Part shown: positions 1-6,850 of the stretch, one piece after another
How positions within the stretch are numbered: the first letter of the stretch is position 1
Layout: the number at the start of each line of letters is the position of its first letter
Assembly (NCBI GenBank): GCA_011523725.1
Contig: WTGD01000144.1
Span: 1 to 12,952 of the forward strand
Direction of reading: 5' to 3'
DNA length: 12,952 nt
Source of the DNA: Nitrospinota bacterium
GTDB taxonomy: Bacteria > UBA8248
Position numbers and translations under genes: made by a program
The notes under the pieces: generated by a model
Databases searched by the model: none
Told to the model about the DNA's origin: nothing
What the model saw: the letters and a program-made list of their open reading frames with translations, nothing else

Positions 1-73
1 CTTTCGCGCCGTCGCCGATGTAGACGAGCCGCGCGCGGCGGCCCGTGCCGCCGCGCGCCTAGAGGTTGACTAG
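1..73 (+). CDS. Possible 3' end of a gene converging on dctP (partial)
   Basis: A plus-strand frame is open from base 2 and stops at the TAG of 71-73, ending in residues RAAARLEVD. If real, it is the last 23 codons of a gene entering from the left. It would converge on dctP, with the two stop codons overlapping by a few bases. The tail is alanine- and arginine-rich with no recognisable domain, so product and function are unknown. In DNA this GC-rich a 23-codon open frame is weak evidence. The alternative is that 1-69 is simply intergenic. Confidence 0.25.
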   Translation, partial: FRAVADVDEPRAAARAAARLEVD

Positions 74-1083
74 CCTTCCTGCATCTTCAGGATGCGGTTG
101 ATGAGGTCGATGCCGCCCACTTTGTCGGCGAACATCTTGTGTACCGGCTTCACTGCATTACGGAAGGGCTTGAGATCGGGACTGGCGATCGTGAGGCCCT
201 TTTCGGCGAAGCCTTTCATGATGTCCTTCTCGTTCTCTTCCGCGTAGGCGTTCGCCCAGGCGATGGTGTCGCGCGCGGCCATCTGAACGGCCTTCTGCAG
301 GTGCTTGGGCAGCTTGGCGTAGTACTTCTCGTTCATGATGAGGGCGCCCGCCACGAGCTGGTGCCGGGTGATGGAGAGGTACTTCTGCACCTCGTAGAGC
401 TTCTGCGCCCACGCCCAGCTCGAGCCGCCGTCGTGGCCGTCCACCGTCTTGGTGCTGAGCGCGCTGAACAGCTCCGTCGGCGCCATGCCGATGGTGCTGC
501 CGCCGAGCGCCTTGTAGGTCTGCACCATGATGGGGTTTTTCGCGATCCGCATCCGCAGGTCGCCGAGGTCCGCCGGCTTCATGATGGGGTGTTTGCTGTT
601 CATCATGTTCCTAAAGCCCGTGGCGACGAAGCCCAGCACGCGGATGCCCGATTTCTTGCGGAAATTCTCGCCGATGCTCTGGCCGACGTCGCTGTTGAAC
701 ACCTTCACGGCGCCCTTGAAGCTGCCGAACATGAAGGGCAGGGTGAAGATGTCGAGCCGCCTGTCGAAGGCCGTGATGTTGTTCGACGCCACGACCTGCA
801 TGTGCACCGAGCCGAGTTGCACCTTCTTCGCGGCGACGCGGTCCTTGCCGAGCTGCGAGGAGGGGAATATCTGGATGTCGATCTCCCCCTTGGAATAGAC
901 CTTCAGGTTCTTCTGCATGGTCAGCGCGATGGCCTGGTAGAGAAGCTGCGGCTTGGGCGGGTTGTTGTGGGCGAACTTCATCACGTACTTGGCGGCCTCG
1001 GCCTTCGGAACCGTGAAGCCGATGAGCGCGGCGGCGAGGATGACAACCACTATCGCCGTGAAGCATTGTTTCAGATGTCGCAT
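70..1083 (-). CDS. dctP: TRAP transporter periplasmic solute-binding protein, DctP/TAXI-SiaP superfamily (DctP type)
   Basis: This is the 337-residue extracytoplasmic receptor of a TRAP transporter. It captures a solute in the periplasm and hands it to the DctQM membrane complex encoded just upstream. A Sec signal peptide is visible (residues 1-30: basic N-terminus, hydrophobic core at about 9-24, likely cleavage after AEA). Family landmarks are IFPSSQLGKD (72-81), GFRNMMN (156-162), ADLGDLRMRI (171-180) and LYEVQKYLS (229-237). R158 and R179 match the two ligand-binding arginines of the family (R127 and R147 in SiaP). The usual VDGQENP segment reads VDGHDGG (214-220), so the asparagine equivalent to SiaP N187 is glycine 219. 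The ATG at 1083 is chosen because AGGAGG lies just upstream. The gene follows dctM by 26 bases and is last in the Q-M-P operon. The family is certain; the ligand is not known and may not be a standard C4-dicarboxylate or sialic acid. Confidence 0.95.
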   Translation of the reverse strand: MRHLKQCFTAIVVVILAAALIGFTVPKAEAAKYVMKFAHNNPPKPQLLYQAIALTMQKNLKVYSKGEIDIQIFPSSQLGKDRVAAKKVQLGSVHMQVVASNNITAFDRRLDIFTLPFMFGSFKGAVKVFNSDVGQSIGENFRKKSGIRVLGFVATGFRNMMNSKHPIMKPADLGDLRMRIAKNPIMVQTYKALGGSTIGMAPTELFSALSTKTVDGHDGGSSWAWAQKLYEVQKYLSITRHQLVAGALIMNEKYYAKLPKHLQKAVQMAARDTIAWANAYAEENEKDIMKGFAEKGLTIASPDLKPFRNAVKPVHKMFADKVGGIDLINRILKMQEG

Positions 1084-1109
1084 GTCTTGCCTCCTTTTTA
1101 TTCGCTCCC

Positions 1110-2396
1110 TCATCTGCCGAGTACCAGGTTCGGCAGGAAGAGGGAGATGCCGGGGAAAAGCGAGAGAATGATGACGCACAGGAACATCGTCGCGATGAAC
1201 GGCAGCACCGCCTTGGCGATGGCGCCCAGCGTCGTGTCCGCGATGCCCATCGCCACGAACAGGCTCGTGCCCAGAGGCGGCGTGAGGTAGCCGATCTCGC
1301 AGTTCACCACGAACACGATGCCGAAATGGATGGGGTCGATGCCCACCGCCTGGATGACGGGCAGGAACATCGGCGTGAGGATGATGACCTGCGCCATGGT
1401 GTTCAGCCACATCCCCACGAAGGTGAGGAAGAGGCTGATGAGCATGAGGATCATGAACGGCGAAGTCGTAACGCGCTGGATGAAGGCCGTCACCAACTGG
1501 GGGATCTGATGGATGGTGATGAGTTCGCCGAACGCGAGTGAGGCCCCCCAGATGATGGCGATGGATCCGGTGATGAGGGCCGCGATTTCCAGGCACTCGC
1601 GCGTCCTTTGCCAGCTGAGTTCCCTGTAGACGAACATGCCGATCACCCAGCCGTAGAGCACGGCGATGACGGCGCTCTCCGTGGGTGTCACGAAGCCGCC
1701 GTAGATGCCGCCGATGATGACGACCGGCGCCAGAAGCGCCCAGCGGGATTCCCAGAAGGTGCGCAGCGTGCGCGCGACGGAGAAGGGTTCGGAATCGGAA
1801 TCCACCGTCATGAAGCGCGACAATATGGTGGCGCAGCACATCAGCATGCAGCCCAGCAGGATGCCGGGCAGGAAGCCTGCCATGAACAGGCGCGTGACGG
1901 ACTGATCGGCGCTGACGCCGTAGACGATCAGGGTGATGCTCGGCGGTATGAGGATGCCGAGCGTCCCCCCGCAGGCCGATACTGCGCCCGAGTAGTTCTT
2001 GTCGTACTGGCGCCTGAGCATGGTGGGGATCATGAGTCCGCCCACGGCGGCCGTCGTGGCGGGGCCGGAGCCCGAAATCGCGGAGAAAAGCATGCACGCG
2101 AGAATGGTGACGTGGGCGAGGCCGCCCCGCACGTTGCCCACGAAGCAGTCCGCCACCGAGATGAGGCGTTTGCTGATGCCGCCCTTTTCCATGAGCGCGC
2201 CCGCGAGCAGGAACATGGGCACGGCGATGAAGGGGAACTTGTCCAGCCCATCGTAGTAGGAGAGCGCGAGGCTCTCGAAGCGCTCCCCGGTGGCGTAGTA
2301 GACGAGGATGGAGGCCAGTCCCAGGGAGACGCCCACGGGCACGCGGATGAAGAGGAACACCGCGAGGGAGCCGAGTAGCAGGAGGGGCATGTTCAT
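1110..2396 (-). CDS. dctM: TRAP transporter large permease subunit DctM
   Basis: This is the 428-residue large membrane subunit of a TRAP transporter, the sodium-driven transport channel in the inner membrane. The length is typical of the family (about 425-430) and the hydrophobic profile fits about 12 transmembrane segments. Recognisable blocks in order are FPFIAVPMFLLAGALMEKGG near residues 54-73, then GGLAHVTILACMLFSAISGSG, the AAVGGLMIPTM block, TLGILIPPSITLIVYGV, and in the second half the related IGYLTPPLGTSLFVAMGIA. These are the two pseudo-symmetric halves expected for the DctM fold. The start ATG at 2396 overlaps the dctQ stop by 4 bases (ATGA), and a purine-rich GAGGAGGAG site lies inside the end of dctQ. 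That indicates coupled translation of the two membrane subunits. A second in-frame ATG two codons later (2390) is possible. Confidence 0.96.
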   Translation of the reverse strand: MNMPLLLLGSLAVFLFIRVPVGVSLGLASILVYYATGERFESLALSYYDGLDKFPFIAVPMFLLAGALMEKGGISKRLISVADCFVGNVRGGLAHVTILACMLFSAISGSGPATTAAVGGLMIPTMLRRQYDKNYSGAVSACGGTLGILIPPSITLIVYGVSADQSVTRLFMAGFLPGILLGCMLMCCATILSRFMTVDSDSEPFSVARTLRTFWESRWALLAPVVIIGGIYGGFVTPTESAVIAVLYGWVIGMFVYRELSWQRTRECLEIAALITGSIAIIWGASLAFGELITIHQIPQLVTAFIQRVTTSPFMILMLISLFLTFVGMWLNTMAQVIILTPMFLPVIQAVGIDPIHFGIVFVVNCEIGYLTPPLGTSLFVAMGIADTTLGAIAKAVLPFIATMFLCVIILSLFPGISLFLPNLVLGR

Positions 2397-2926
2397 CGCT
2401 CCTCCTCCTGTTTTTCGACCTCATAGACGACCTCGGGGCCGCCGACCACGTAGACGCGGTACATGTACTGGGCGAGGCGTATGGTCATCAGCCCGAACCC
2501 GATGGGGATGATCGCGTGCACGGCGGCTTCGGGGATCTGGAGGATGTCGGTTTCCGACCAGACCTCTATCTCGCTGTAAACGAAGAGGTAGCCGTAATAC
2601 GTCATCAGGACGTTGAAGGCCATCCAAAGGCAATCGGAGAAGAAGACTATCGGGCGCGCCCAGGAGGCGGGCGTGAGCATCTCGATGGCGTTCACGCGGA
2701 TGTGGCGGCCCTGCAAGATGATCCAGCTGATCGCCAGGTAGATGAACCAGATGAAGACGATGCGCGAGAACTCCTCGATCCAGCTGATCGAGGTGAAGAA
2801 GACGTAGCGGGCGATGACCTGGGCGGTGAGCATCAGCGGGAGCGAGAGCAGGAGAATCCAGGAGAGATTTCGTTCGATGTTTCGCACGTTTCCGTCCCAT
2901 CTTGCGCGCATCACCGGGCCGCGCAT
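2393..2926 (-). CDS. dctQ: TRAP transporter small permease subunit DctQ
   Basis: This is a 177-residue small membrane subunit that forms the inner-membrane complex with DctM. Four hydrophobic segments are visible, and the family signature lies at about residues 41-66: RYVFFTSISWIEEFSR followed by IVFIWFIYLA. The second half carries GYLFVYSEIEVWSE and a final helix pair (AIIPIGFGLMTIRLAQYMY). The C-terminus is a short acidic/basic cytoplasmic tail (VEKQEEER). The ATG at 2926 is the first Met of the frame and is preceded only by a weak GGCGG. An ATG five codons in (2911) is the main alternative. It is the first gene of the dctQ-dctM-dctP operon and overlaps dctM by 4 bases. No fused QM form is seen; the subunits are separate. 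Confidence 0.94.
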   Translation of the reverse strand: MRGPVMRARWDGNVRNIERNLSWILLLSLPLMLTAQVIARYVFFTSISWIEEFSRIVFIWFIYLAISWIILQGRHIRVNAIEMLTPASWARPIVFFSDCLWMAFNVLMTYYGYLFVYSEIEVWSETDILQIPEAAVHAIIPIGFGLMTIRLAQYMYRVYVVGGPEVVYEVEKQEEER

Positions 2927-2950
2927 CCGCCATGTATATTGAATGGGCGC

Positions 2951-2980
2951 AGTCTAGTTTGTTTCGACGCAAGCGGTCAA
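2951..2980 (-). promoter_or_regulatory. Candidate sigma70 promoter of the dctQMP operon
   Basis: On the minus strand a -35 box TTGACC (2980-2975, five of six consensus bases) is followed after 18 bases by TAGACT (2956-2951, four of six). Transcription would start near 2944, about 18 bases before the dctQ ATG at 2926, giving a very short leader. The position between the end of the restriction gene (3051) and dctQ makes biological sense. It is a match by eye to a common consensus, so confidence is moderate. Confidence 0.45.
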
Positions 2981-3050
2981 TGCGAGCAGGGGTTTGGGGG
3001 ATGAGACGTTGATGCAGGAGGGCCGAAAAAGTGGGATGGAAGACGTTTCG

Positions 3051-3728
3051 TCAGGCCCAAACGTCCTCTTTGGATTCCCAATATGTTTTCGCATTCTCGA
3101 ATCTGCCCATGCGGACTTTTTTGATTTTCTGGATTTCCTTGGGATAGAAATCGGACATGGCGTCGCAAAGCTGAAGCATCCATTTCTTGCGCGAATAACG
3201 GTGATTTACCCTGATGTCGTTGGAATCGGCGATCTGGAGTTGTCCCCATCCCAACGCTCCCACGGTAAGGCATTCCCAGTCGAGGTACTCGATTGGAGAA
3301 AAAATGACTTTCGTTGCTCTCAAGCGACCGCCTTCGATGGCGTACTTGACCATGAGCAGTGAAAATATATTCGTGTCCGATTTATAAAACCTCTCCAGCC
3401 GTCTCACCGATGTCAGGTTCGGCATGTTGAATTTGGTGTTTTCCCTGTGAGTCTTTACGTCAACAGCGGAATAGAAGCCTTCCTTGTCGGTGAAGGCGAT
3501 GTCCTCCATCGACCTGCGCGAAAAACAATTCTTGTTCTTGTATTCGGCGCACCAATCCCCCAGAAACGTGTCGAATTTTTTTGAAATCAGCGACTCGATT
3601 GCGCTTCCGGTAGCTCTCGTATCGTTGATGTTTTCAGGGGCTAGGTCATGGGCCAAGGCGTTGATGTAGTCTTTAACTTTCTCGGCCACCTCCCGATAAT
3701 GGCCGTCGTAATAAAAAGACGACCTCAT
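3051..3728 (-). CDS. Type II restriction endonuclease, PD-(D/E)XK fold with EcoRV/HincII-like active-site spacing
   Basis: A 225-residue protein encoded directly after, and overlapping by 4 bases (ATGA), a DNA methyltransferase gene. It is best read as the cognate endonuclease, cutting unmethylated sites in foreign DNA. The catalytic core appears as E45 (GSAIESLI), D76 (MEDIAFTD) and D90-V-K92 (YSAVDVKTHR). This spacing is nearly the same as EcoRV (E45, D74, D90, K92) and fits HincII (D114, D127, K129). The segment after the DVKT strand (KFNMPNLTSVRRL) also resembles the EcoRV layout. The length is close to EcoRV (245 residues). Outside the core I see no close named relative, so the recognition sequence cannot be stated. 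GC content is low (43-45% in lines 3361-3420 and 3541-3600), consistent with transfer. Calling it an endonuclease combines motif and context; function is not shown directly. Confidence 0.8.
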   Translation of the reverse strand: MRSSFYYDGHYREVAEKVKDYINALAHDLAPENINDTRATGSAIESLISKKFDTFLGDWCAEYKNKNCFSRRSMEDIAFTDKEGFYSAVDVKTHRENTKFNMPNLTSVRRLERFYKSDTNIFSLLMVKYAIEGGRLRATKVIFSPIEYLDWECLTVGALGWGQLQIADSNDIRVNHRYSRKKWMLQLCDAMSDFYPKEIQKIKKVRMGRFENAKTYWESKEDVWA

Positions 3729-4699
3729 AGGGCGAGTTTTTCTTGTCTCGAAGGTTGTGGTTCGGCTCCGCGCTGATCGGCGAGGGAATTCCTCTCCCAG
3801 AAAACGCCGTCCGCGTATCCTTGAATCGCGGGTTCCGATGCGGCCATCTCCAGGCGTTTAAGCGACCAGCAGCAGTATTCCTCGTTAATTTCTATCCCGC
3901 AGAAATTCCTGTCCAATTTTCTGGAGACGACGGCGGTGGTTCCGCTGCCCAAAAATGGATCAAGCACGAAATCGCCCTCCCTGGAACTGGCGAGAACGAA
4001 CTTTGCGATGAGTTTTTCGGGTTTTTGCGTTGGGTGGTCGGTATTCTCGGGCATCGACCAGAAGGGGACGGTTACGTCCGTCCAGATGTTGGAAGGGTGC
4101 GTGAGGCGATAGTTGCCGCTTCGCTCTTCGCGCCAGTCCTTGGGCTCGCCGTTCACCTTGTAGGGCGCGAGGACCTTTCGCTTCAATTTCACGGAATCCA
4201 CGTCGAAATAATAATTGTCCGAAACCGTGCAGAACCAGACGTCCTCGGTGTTGTTCTTCCAGTTCGATTTCGCTCCGCGTCCTTTTTCCCGCTCCCAGGT
4301 GATGCGGTTGCGGACGTGAAAATGTCTTTCGAGAACCGGAGAGATGAGGGTGGAGGTTTTCCAGTCGGAACACACATAGACCGATGCCGTCGGTTTGAGC
4401 GCCCGGGTCAAGAGCATGAGGGCGCGCTGAAACCATTCCTGGTAATCCGCCTTGTCCTTTTCCTTGAAGAGGTGGCCGTTATAGTTTTTGGAAAGGTTGT
4501 AGGGAGGATCGAGAATGAGTAGATCGACGAATCCCTTTGGGAGATTTTCCGCTATCTCGAACGTATCGCCGCAAATGATTTTTCCGCTGGTATCCTGGGC
4601 GGGGATCATATCTTCTGCGTAGAGGATTTTGGCCGACAGGCAAGCCAATTCCTCTCGACTACAGGTGAGCGTTCGGTTTCTGGGCGCTCTTGGTTTCAT
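3725..4699 (-). CDS. Site-specific DNA methyltransferase, beta-class (DPPY before FxGSGTT), type II modification enzyme
   Basis: A 324-residue S-adenosylmethionine-dependent methyltransferase that should protect host DNA from the endonuclease encoded next to it. The catalytic motif IV LILDPPYN is at residues 61-68 and lies before the AdoMet-binding motif I, VLDPFLGSGTT (245-255). That order defines the beta class. HPTQKPE (222-228) is the usual motif X region just upstream of motif I, and FCGIEINEEY (267-275) follows as motif II. DPPY is commoner in N6-adenine enzymes than in N4-cytosine ones (often SPPY), so m6A is favoured but not proved. The ATG at 4699 is the first Met. A start at residue 31 (MIPAQDTSG) would still keep every motif, and neither has a strong ribosome site. 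Modification precedes restriction in the operon. One sampled line (4201-4260) is 48% GC. No controller (C) protein gene is present. Confidence 0.92.
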   Translation of the reverse strand: MKPRAPRNRTLTCSREELACLSAKILYAEDMIPAQDTSGKIICGDTFEIAENLPKGFVDLLILDPPYNLSKNYNGHLFKEKDKADYQEWFQRALMLLTRALKPTASVYVCSDWKTSTLISPVLERHFHVRNRITWEREKGRGAKSNWKNNTEDVWFCTVSDNYYFDVDSVKLKRKVLAPYKVNGEPKDWREERSGNYRLTHPSNIWTDVTVPFWSMPENTDHPTQKPEKLIAKFVLASSREGDFVLDPFLGSGTTAVVSRKLDRNFCGIEINEEYCCWSLKRLEMAASEPAIQGYADGVFWERNSLADQRGAEPQPSRQEKLAL

Positions 4700-4768
4700 G
4701 TCGAGCCAGATTTCGGTTCAGTAGTGATTGGGCGGCGTGAATATCTTCGGGCGAATGAGATGAACCCC

Positions 4769-4796
4769 ATTCTACATTCAGACGGAGAAAAGGCAA
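4769..4796 (-). promoter_or_regulatory. Candidate promoter of the restriction-modification operon
   Basis: On the minus strand TTGCCT (4796-4791, four of six) is followed after 16 bases by TAGAAT (4774-4769, five of six). A transcript would begin near 4762 with a leader of about 60 bases before the methyltransferase ATG at 4699. It lies in the AT-richer gap between the ligase relic and the methyltransferase gene. No C-box-like operator is obvious near it. The call rests on consensus matching only. Confidence 0.35.
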
Positions 4797-4819
4797 AGGC
4801 GGCTCTAGCTAACCTACAC

Positions 4820-4930
4820 TCAGAACACGCCATCCCTGGTTTTGCCGAGCACAAAATCCACCACCTGGCGCAGCGCCTCTTCTCTGCTAATCGCCTTCCA
4901 GGCGGAGCATCCGTCAGCCCCAAGCGTCTT
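4820..4930 (-). pseudogene. Relic of the 3' end of a GCS2/YbdK-like carboxylate-amine ligase gene
   Basis: A minus-strand frame of 36 codons ending in a TGA at 4822-4820 encodes REEALRQVVDFVLGKTRDGVF-type residues. These match the C-terminus of the intact ligase ending at 5544 (15 of the last 20 residues identical, both ending GVF-stop). At the DNA level 4819-4909 aligns with 5543-5633 without gaps, 67 of 91 bases identical by my count. Upstream the frame hits a TAG at 4933-4931 and there is no sign of the other 350 codons. It is therefore a 3' fragment only. Keeping the reading frame and the stop despite about 26% divergence suggests an old paralogue or xenologue tail rather than a fresh duplication. 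It has no start codon and is presumably not expressed. Confidence 0.75.
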
Positions 4931-4998
4931 CTATTGTTTCCCGGTGGGCGCGTACATCGCCGAATCCGCCATGCGGACCATTGTTTTCGAGCGCGACG

Positions 4999-5385
4999 CT
5001 ATCCCCCCATCTGCGCGACGCGACGCGCCATCCATTCGACGTAGGCCGTGCGCGTCATCCCGCGCCTGGCGTCTTCGCCGTCGATAAAGGCGGCGACGCC
5101 CTCGTCAAGCGACAGATTGGCGCGGACGCTGCGTCCCGAGAGGCGAATCATCGGAATGGAGACGAGCGCGAACCCGGGCGGAGTGTCTACGTTCTCGATG
5201 GCGGTCGGAGCGACAACCTCCTCGTCGTGCTTTTCCGCCTCAATCACGTAGTCGCGCAACGCTTCCTCGGCGTTGACGAGCGCCTCATCCAGGGTCTTGC
5301 CCATAGCGGCAATGCCGGGAAGATCAGGGAAGATGACGCCGTATGCGCCTTCCTCACCATCGATCAGTGCGGGATATCGGGTCAT
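4999..5385 (-). CDS. hicB: HicB-family antitoxin with C-terminal ribbon-helix-helix-like domain
   Basis: A 128-residue protein with the HicB layout. The N-terminal half is the partial RNase-H-like fold (YPALIDGEEGAYGVIFPDLPG, residues 4-24, then the helix TLDEALVNAEEALRDYV, 31-47). The C-terminal half is a ribbon-helix-helix-like segment (SVRANLSLDEGVAAFIDG, then GMTRTAYVEWMARRVA, 109-124). In type II HicAB systems HicB neutralises the HicA mRNA interferase and represses the operon. The start at 5385 is chosen for the good AGGAGG site 9 bases upstream; an ATG at 5409 would add eight unconserved residues. It overlaps the hicA remnant by 4 bases (ATGA), so the hicA-before-hicB order is kept. 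Because hicA is truncated, this may now be an orphan antitoxin. Confidence 0.88.
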   Translation of the reverse strand: MTRYPALIDGEEGAYGVIFPDLPGIAAMGKTLDEALVNAEEALRDYVIEAEKHDEEVVAPTAIENVDTPPGFALVSIPMIRLSGRSVRANLSLDEGVAAFIDGEDARRGMTRTAYVEWMARRVAQMGG

Positions 5386-5528
5386 GGTCGCGCCTCCTGG
5401 TCTGTCCATCCGGCTTGTGCGGCAATCGTACGGACGACACCCGGCCTCAGCGTCCGGTGGCGCGGCAGCGTAATCGTTCCGCTTTTGCGCGGATGCCGAT
5501 AGATATCGTGGTTGGAGCCGTGGCGCAC
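5382..5528 (-). pseudogene. hicA: 5'-truncated HicA toxin (mRNA interferase) remnant
   Basis: The frame reads VRHGSNHDIYRHP, then TITLPRHRTLRPGVVRTIAAQAG, the middle and C-terminal parts of HicA (beta strands carrying the catalytic His in the G-S-N-H motif, then the last helix). It ends in a TGA overlapping the hicB ATG. A normal HicA has about 12-18 more N-terminal residues (first helix and start of the first strand). Here those are missing: going upstream, only five codons separate this GTG from the stop codon of the GCS2-like ligase, which is in the same frame. A GTG at 5528 could start a 48-residue product, but loss of the first helix makes activity doubtful. The hicA 5' end was probably removed at the recombination joint with the ligase gene. 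Confidence 0.72.
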
Positions 5529-5543
5529 CTTTCCCGCCGACGC

Positions 5544-6701
5544 TCAGAAAACGCCTTCCCGCGTTTCGGCGAGCACCAGATCCACTACCCGGCGCAGGGC
5601 CTCCTCATCCGAATCTCCCTCCAGGCGGCGCAGGCGGTAGAGGTCGGCCTGGCGGTCCGCGCCGCTGCCCTGGCGGATGATGGCGAGCGTGTGGCGGATT
5701 TCGGCCTCGCACCCGAGCGCGCGGGCGTCGGGCGCGAGCGTCTCGACGAGGTCGCGCATGAAGTCGTCGATGTCCACCCGTGCGTTCTCGTACGTCGTAT
5801 CGCCGAAGAAGGCGAGCGTTCCGTAGCGTTGGGCGACCCAGCGGTTCTCCGCGATGACCTCGGTGAGTGGCTCGGGCGGCAGCGCGCCCGCTTCGTCCTG
5901 GCGCATGAGCCACCGCAGCAGACAGACGTAGAGCGCCGCGATGGAGACGGCGTCCTCCATGCGCGGGCAGATGTCGCAGATGCGGAGCTCGATTGTCGGG
6001 AAGGCGTGGGCGGGGCGGATGTCCCACCAGATTTCGCTGCCGGTTTCGATGAACTTCATTCGCCGGTATTCGGAGATGATTTCATCAAACTCCGCCCGAG
6101 AGTACAGCGGCCCGGGCAAACTGGTGCGCGGGAGGTTGCCGATGAGATTCAGGCGGTAGGACTTGTAGCCCGTATCGTGCCCGCCGTTGAAGGGCGAGGA
6201 GGTGGAAAGCGCATGAATCGCGGGCAGGTAGCGGCGCATGGCCGTCATGACCCGGATGCGCGATTCGGGGTCGCCGAAGCCCGCGTGGACGTGCATCCCG
6301 CCGATGACCAGGCGGCGGATGCTCTCCTGGAACGTCATCGCGAAACGCTCGTAGCGCTCCTTGGCCGTGACCGCCAGTTCCCGCCACTGCGCGAAGGGAT
6401 GGGTGGAGGCGGCCATCACCGCGGCTCCGTGCGCCTCCGCCGCCTCGATGACGATACGCCTTGTTTCGCGCAGCGCCTCGCGCGCCTCGGCCACCGATTC
6501 GCACACCCGCGTGTTGGTCTCTATCTGGGAGCGAAGCAACTCCCGCGTGACCTTGTGGGGTTCGATGCGGGCCTCGCAGGCTTCGAAGATGGCCGGGTCG
6601 GGATCGGCGAGGAGGTCGCGCGATACGGGATCGACGAGAAAGAATTCCTCCTCGATCCCGAGAGTGATGCTCAAATCGTCTCGGTTGTCGGCGTCGTTCA
6701 C
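5544..6701 (-). CDS. Carboxylate-amine ligase of the GCS2 / YbdK family (glutamate-cysteine ligase type 2 fold)
   Basis: An ATP-grasp-like glutamine-synthetase-fold ligase of about 385 residues. YbdK-type proteins have weak glutamate-cysteine ligase activity in vitro, and the true substrate of many members is unknown. Visible blocks (numbered from the GTG start) are LGIEEEFFLVDP (14-25), the ATP/metal segment with the glutamates, STHPFAQW (99-106), GGMHVHAGFGD (134-144), SSPFNGGHDTGY, WWDIRPAHAFPTIELRICD, and ENRWVAQRYG. The length compares well with E. coli YbdK (372). I prefer the GTG at 6701 because GGGGAG lies 6 bases before it. The frame stays open to a TTG at 6755, but that extension is unconserved and has no ribosome site. 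A diverged copy of its last 36 codons lies at 4820-4930, and its stop codon abuts the hicA remnant. It is not clearly in an operon: the upstream MFS gene on the same strand ends 150 bases away. Confidence 0.9.
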   Translation of the reverse strand: MNDADNRDDLSITLGIEEEFFLVDPVSRDLLADPDPAIFEACEARIEPHKVTRELLRSQIETNTRVCESVAEAREALRETRRIVIEAAEAHGAAVMAASTHPFAQWRELAVTAKERYERFAMTFQESIRRLVIGGMHVHAGFGDPESRIRVMTAMRRYLPAIHALSTSSPFNGGHDTGYKSYRLNLIGNLPRTSLPGPLYSRAEFDEIISEYRRMKFIETGSEIWWDIRPAHAFPTIELRICDICPRMEDAVSIAALYVCLLRWLMRQDEAGALPPEPLTEVIAENRWVAQRYGTLAFFGDTTYENARVDIDDFMRDLVETLAPDARALGCEAEIRHTLAIIRQGSGADRQADLYRLRRLEGDSDEEALRRVVDLVLAETREGVF

Positions 6702-6850
6702 CTTGTGCTCCCCGGGGCGGGGCACGCCGCCCCTTTTTCCGTGTACTTCCGTCAACGGACAGTGGTTTTGAATCGGACACTTCGAAAGCCAAGTGCGTCG
6801 ACTCTACCATTTCATTCCGGCTGAATCCAGATATGGAACGGATCGTCCGT

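Noticed and set aside
1..60. Minus-strand residues RLVYIGDGAK resembling a HAD phosphatase motif
   Set aside because: The frame has a TAG at 61-59 immediately upstream and no start codon, and the required N-terminal DxDx(T/V) region would have to overlap dctP. It is probably a chance reading, though a relic of a gene continuing beyond the window cannot be excluded.
139..1290. Long plus-strand open frames antisense to real genes (also 1608-2378, 5343-6824, 7247-8203, 8442-9521)
   Set aside because: High GC keeps antisense frames open. Their translations are Arg/Asp/Gly/His-rich without domains, while the opposite strand encodes clear protein families.
70..2424. A 784-codon minus-strand frame running through dctM and into dctP
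   Set aside because: The part over dctM is an out-of-frame, Arg/His/Pro-rich translation with no family resemblance. It only happens to share frame with dctP, whose signal peptide and ribosome site set the true start at 1083.
4696..4923. A 75-codon minus-strand frame overlapping the methyltransferase start by an ATGA
   Set aside because: It is a different frame over the ligase relic, with a Cys/Arg-rich translation and no family resemblance. The relic frame explains the sequence better.
5544..6755. TTG at 6755 as the ligase start
   Set aside because: The 18 extra residues are unconserved and no ribosome site precedes the TTG. The GTG at 6701 has GGGGAG 6 bases upstream.
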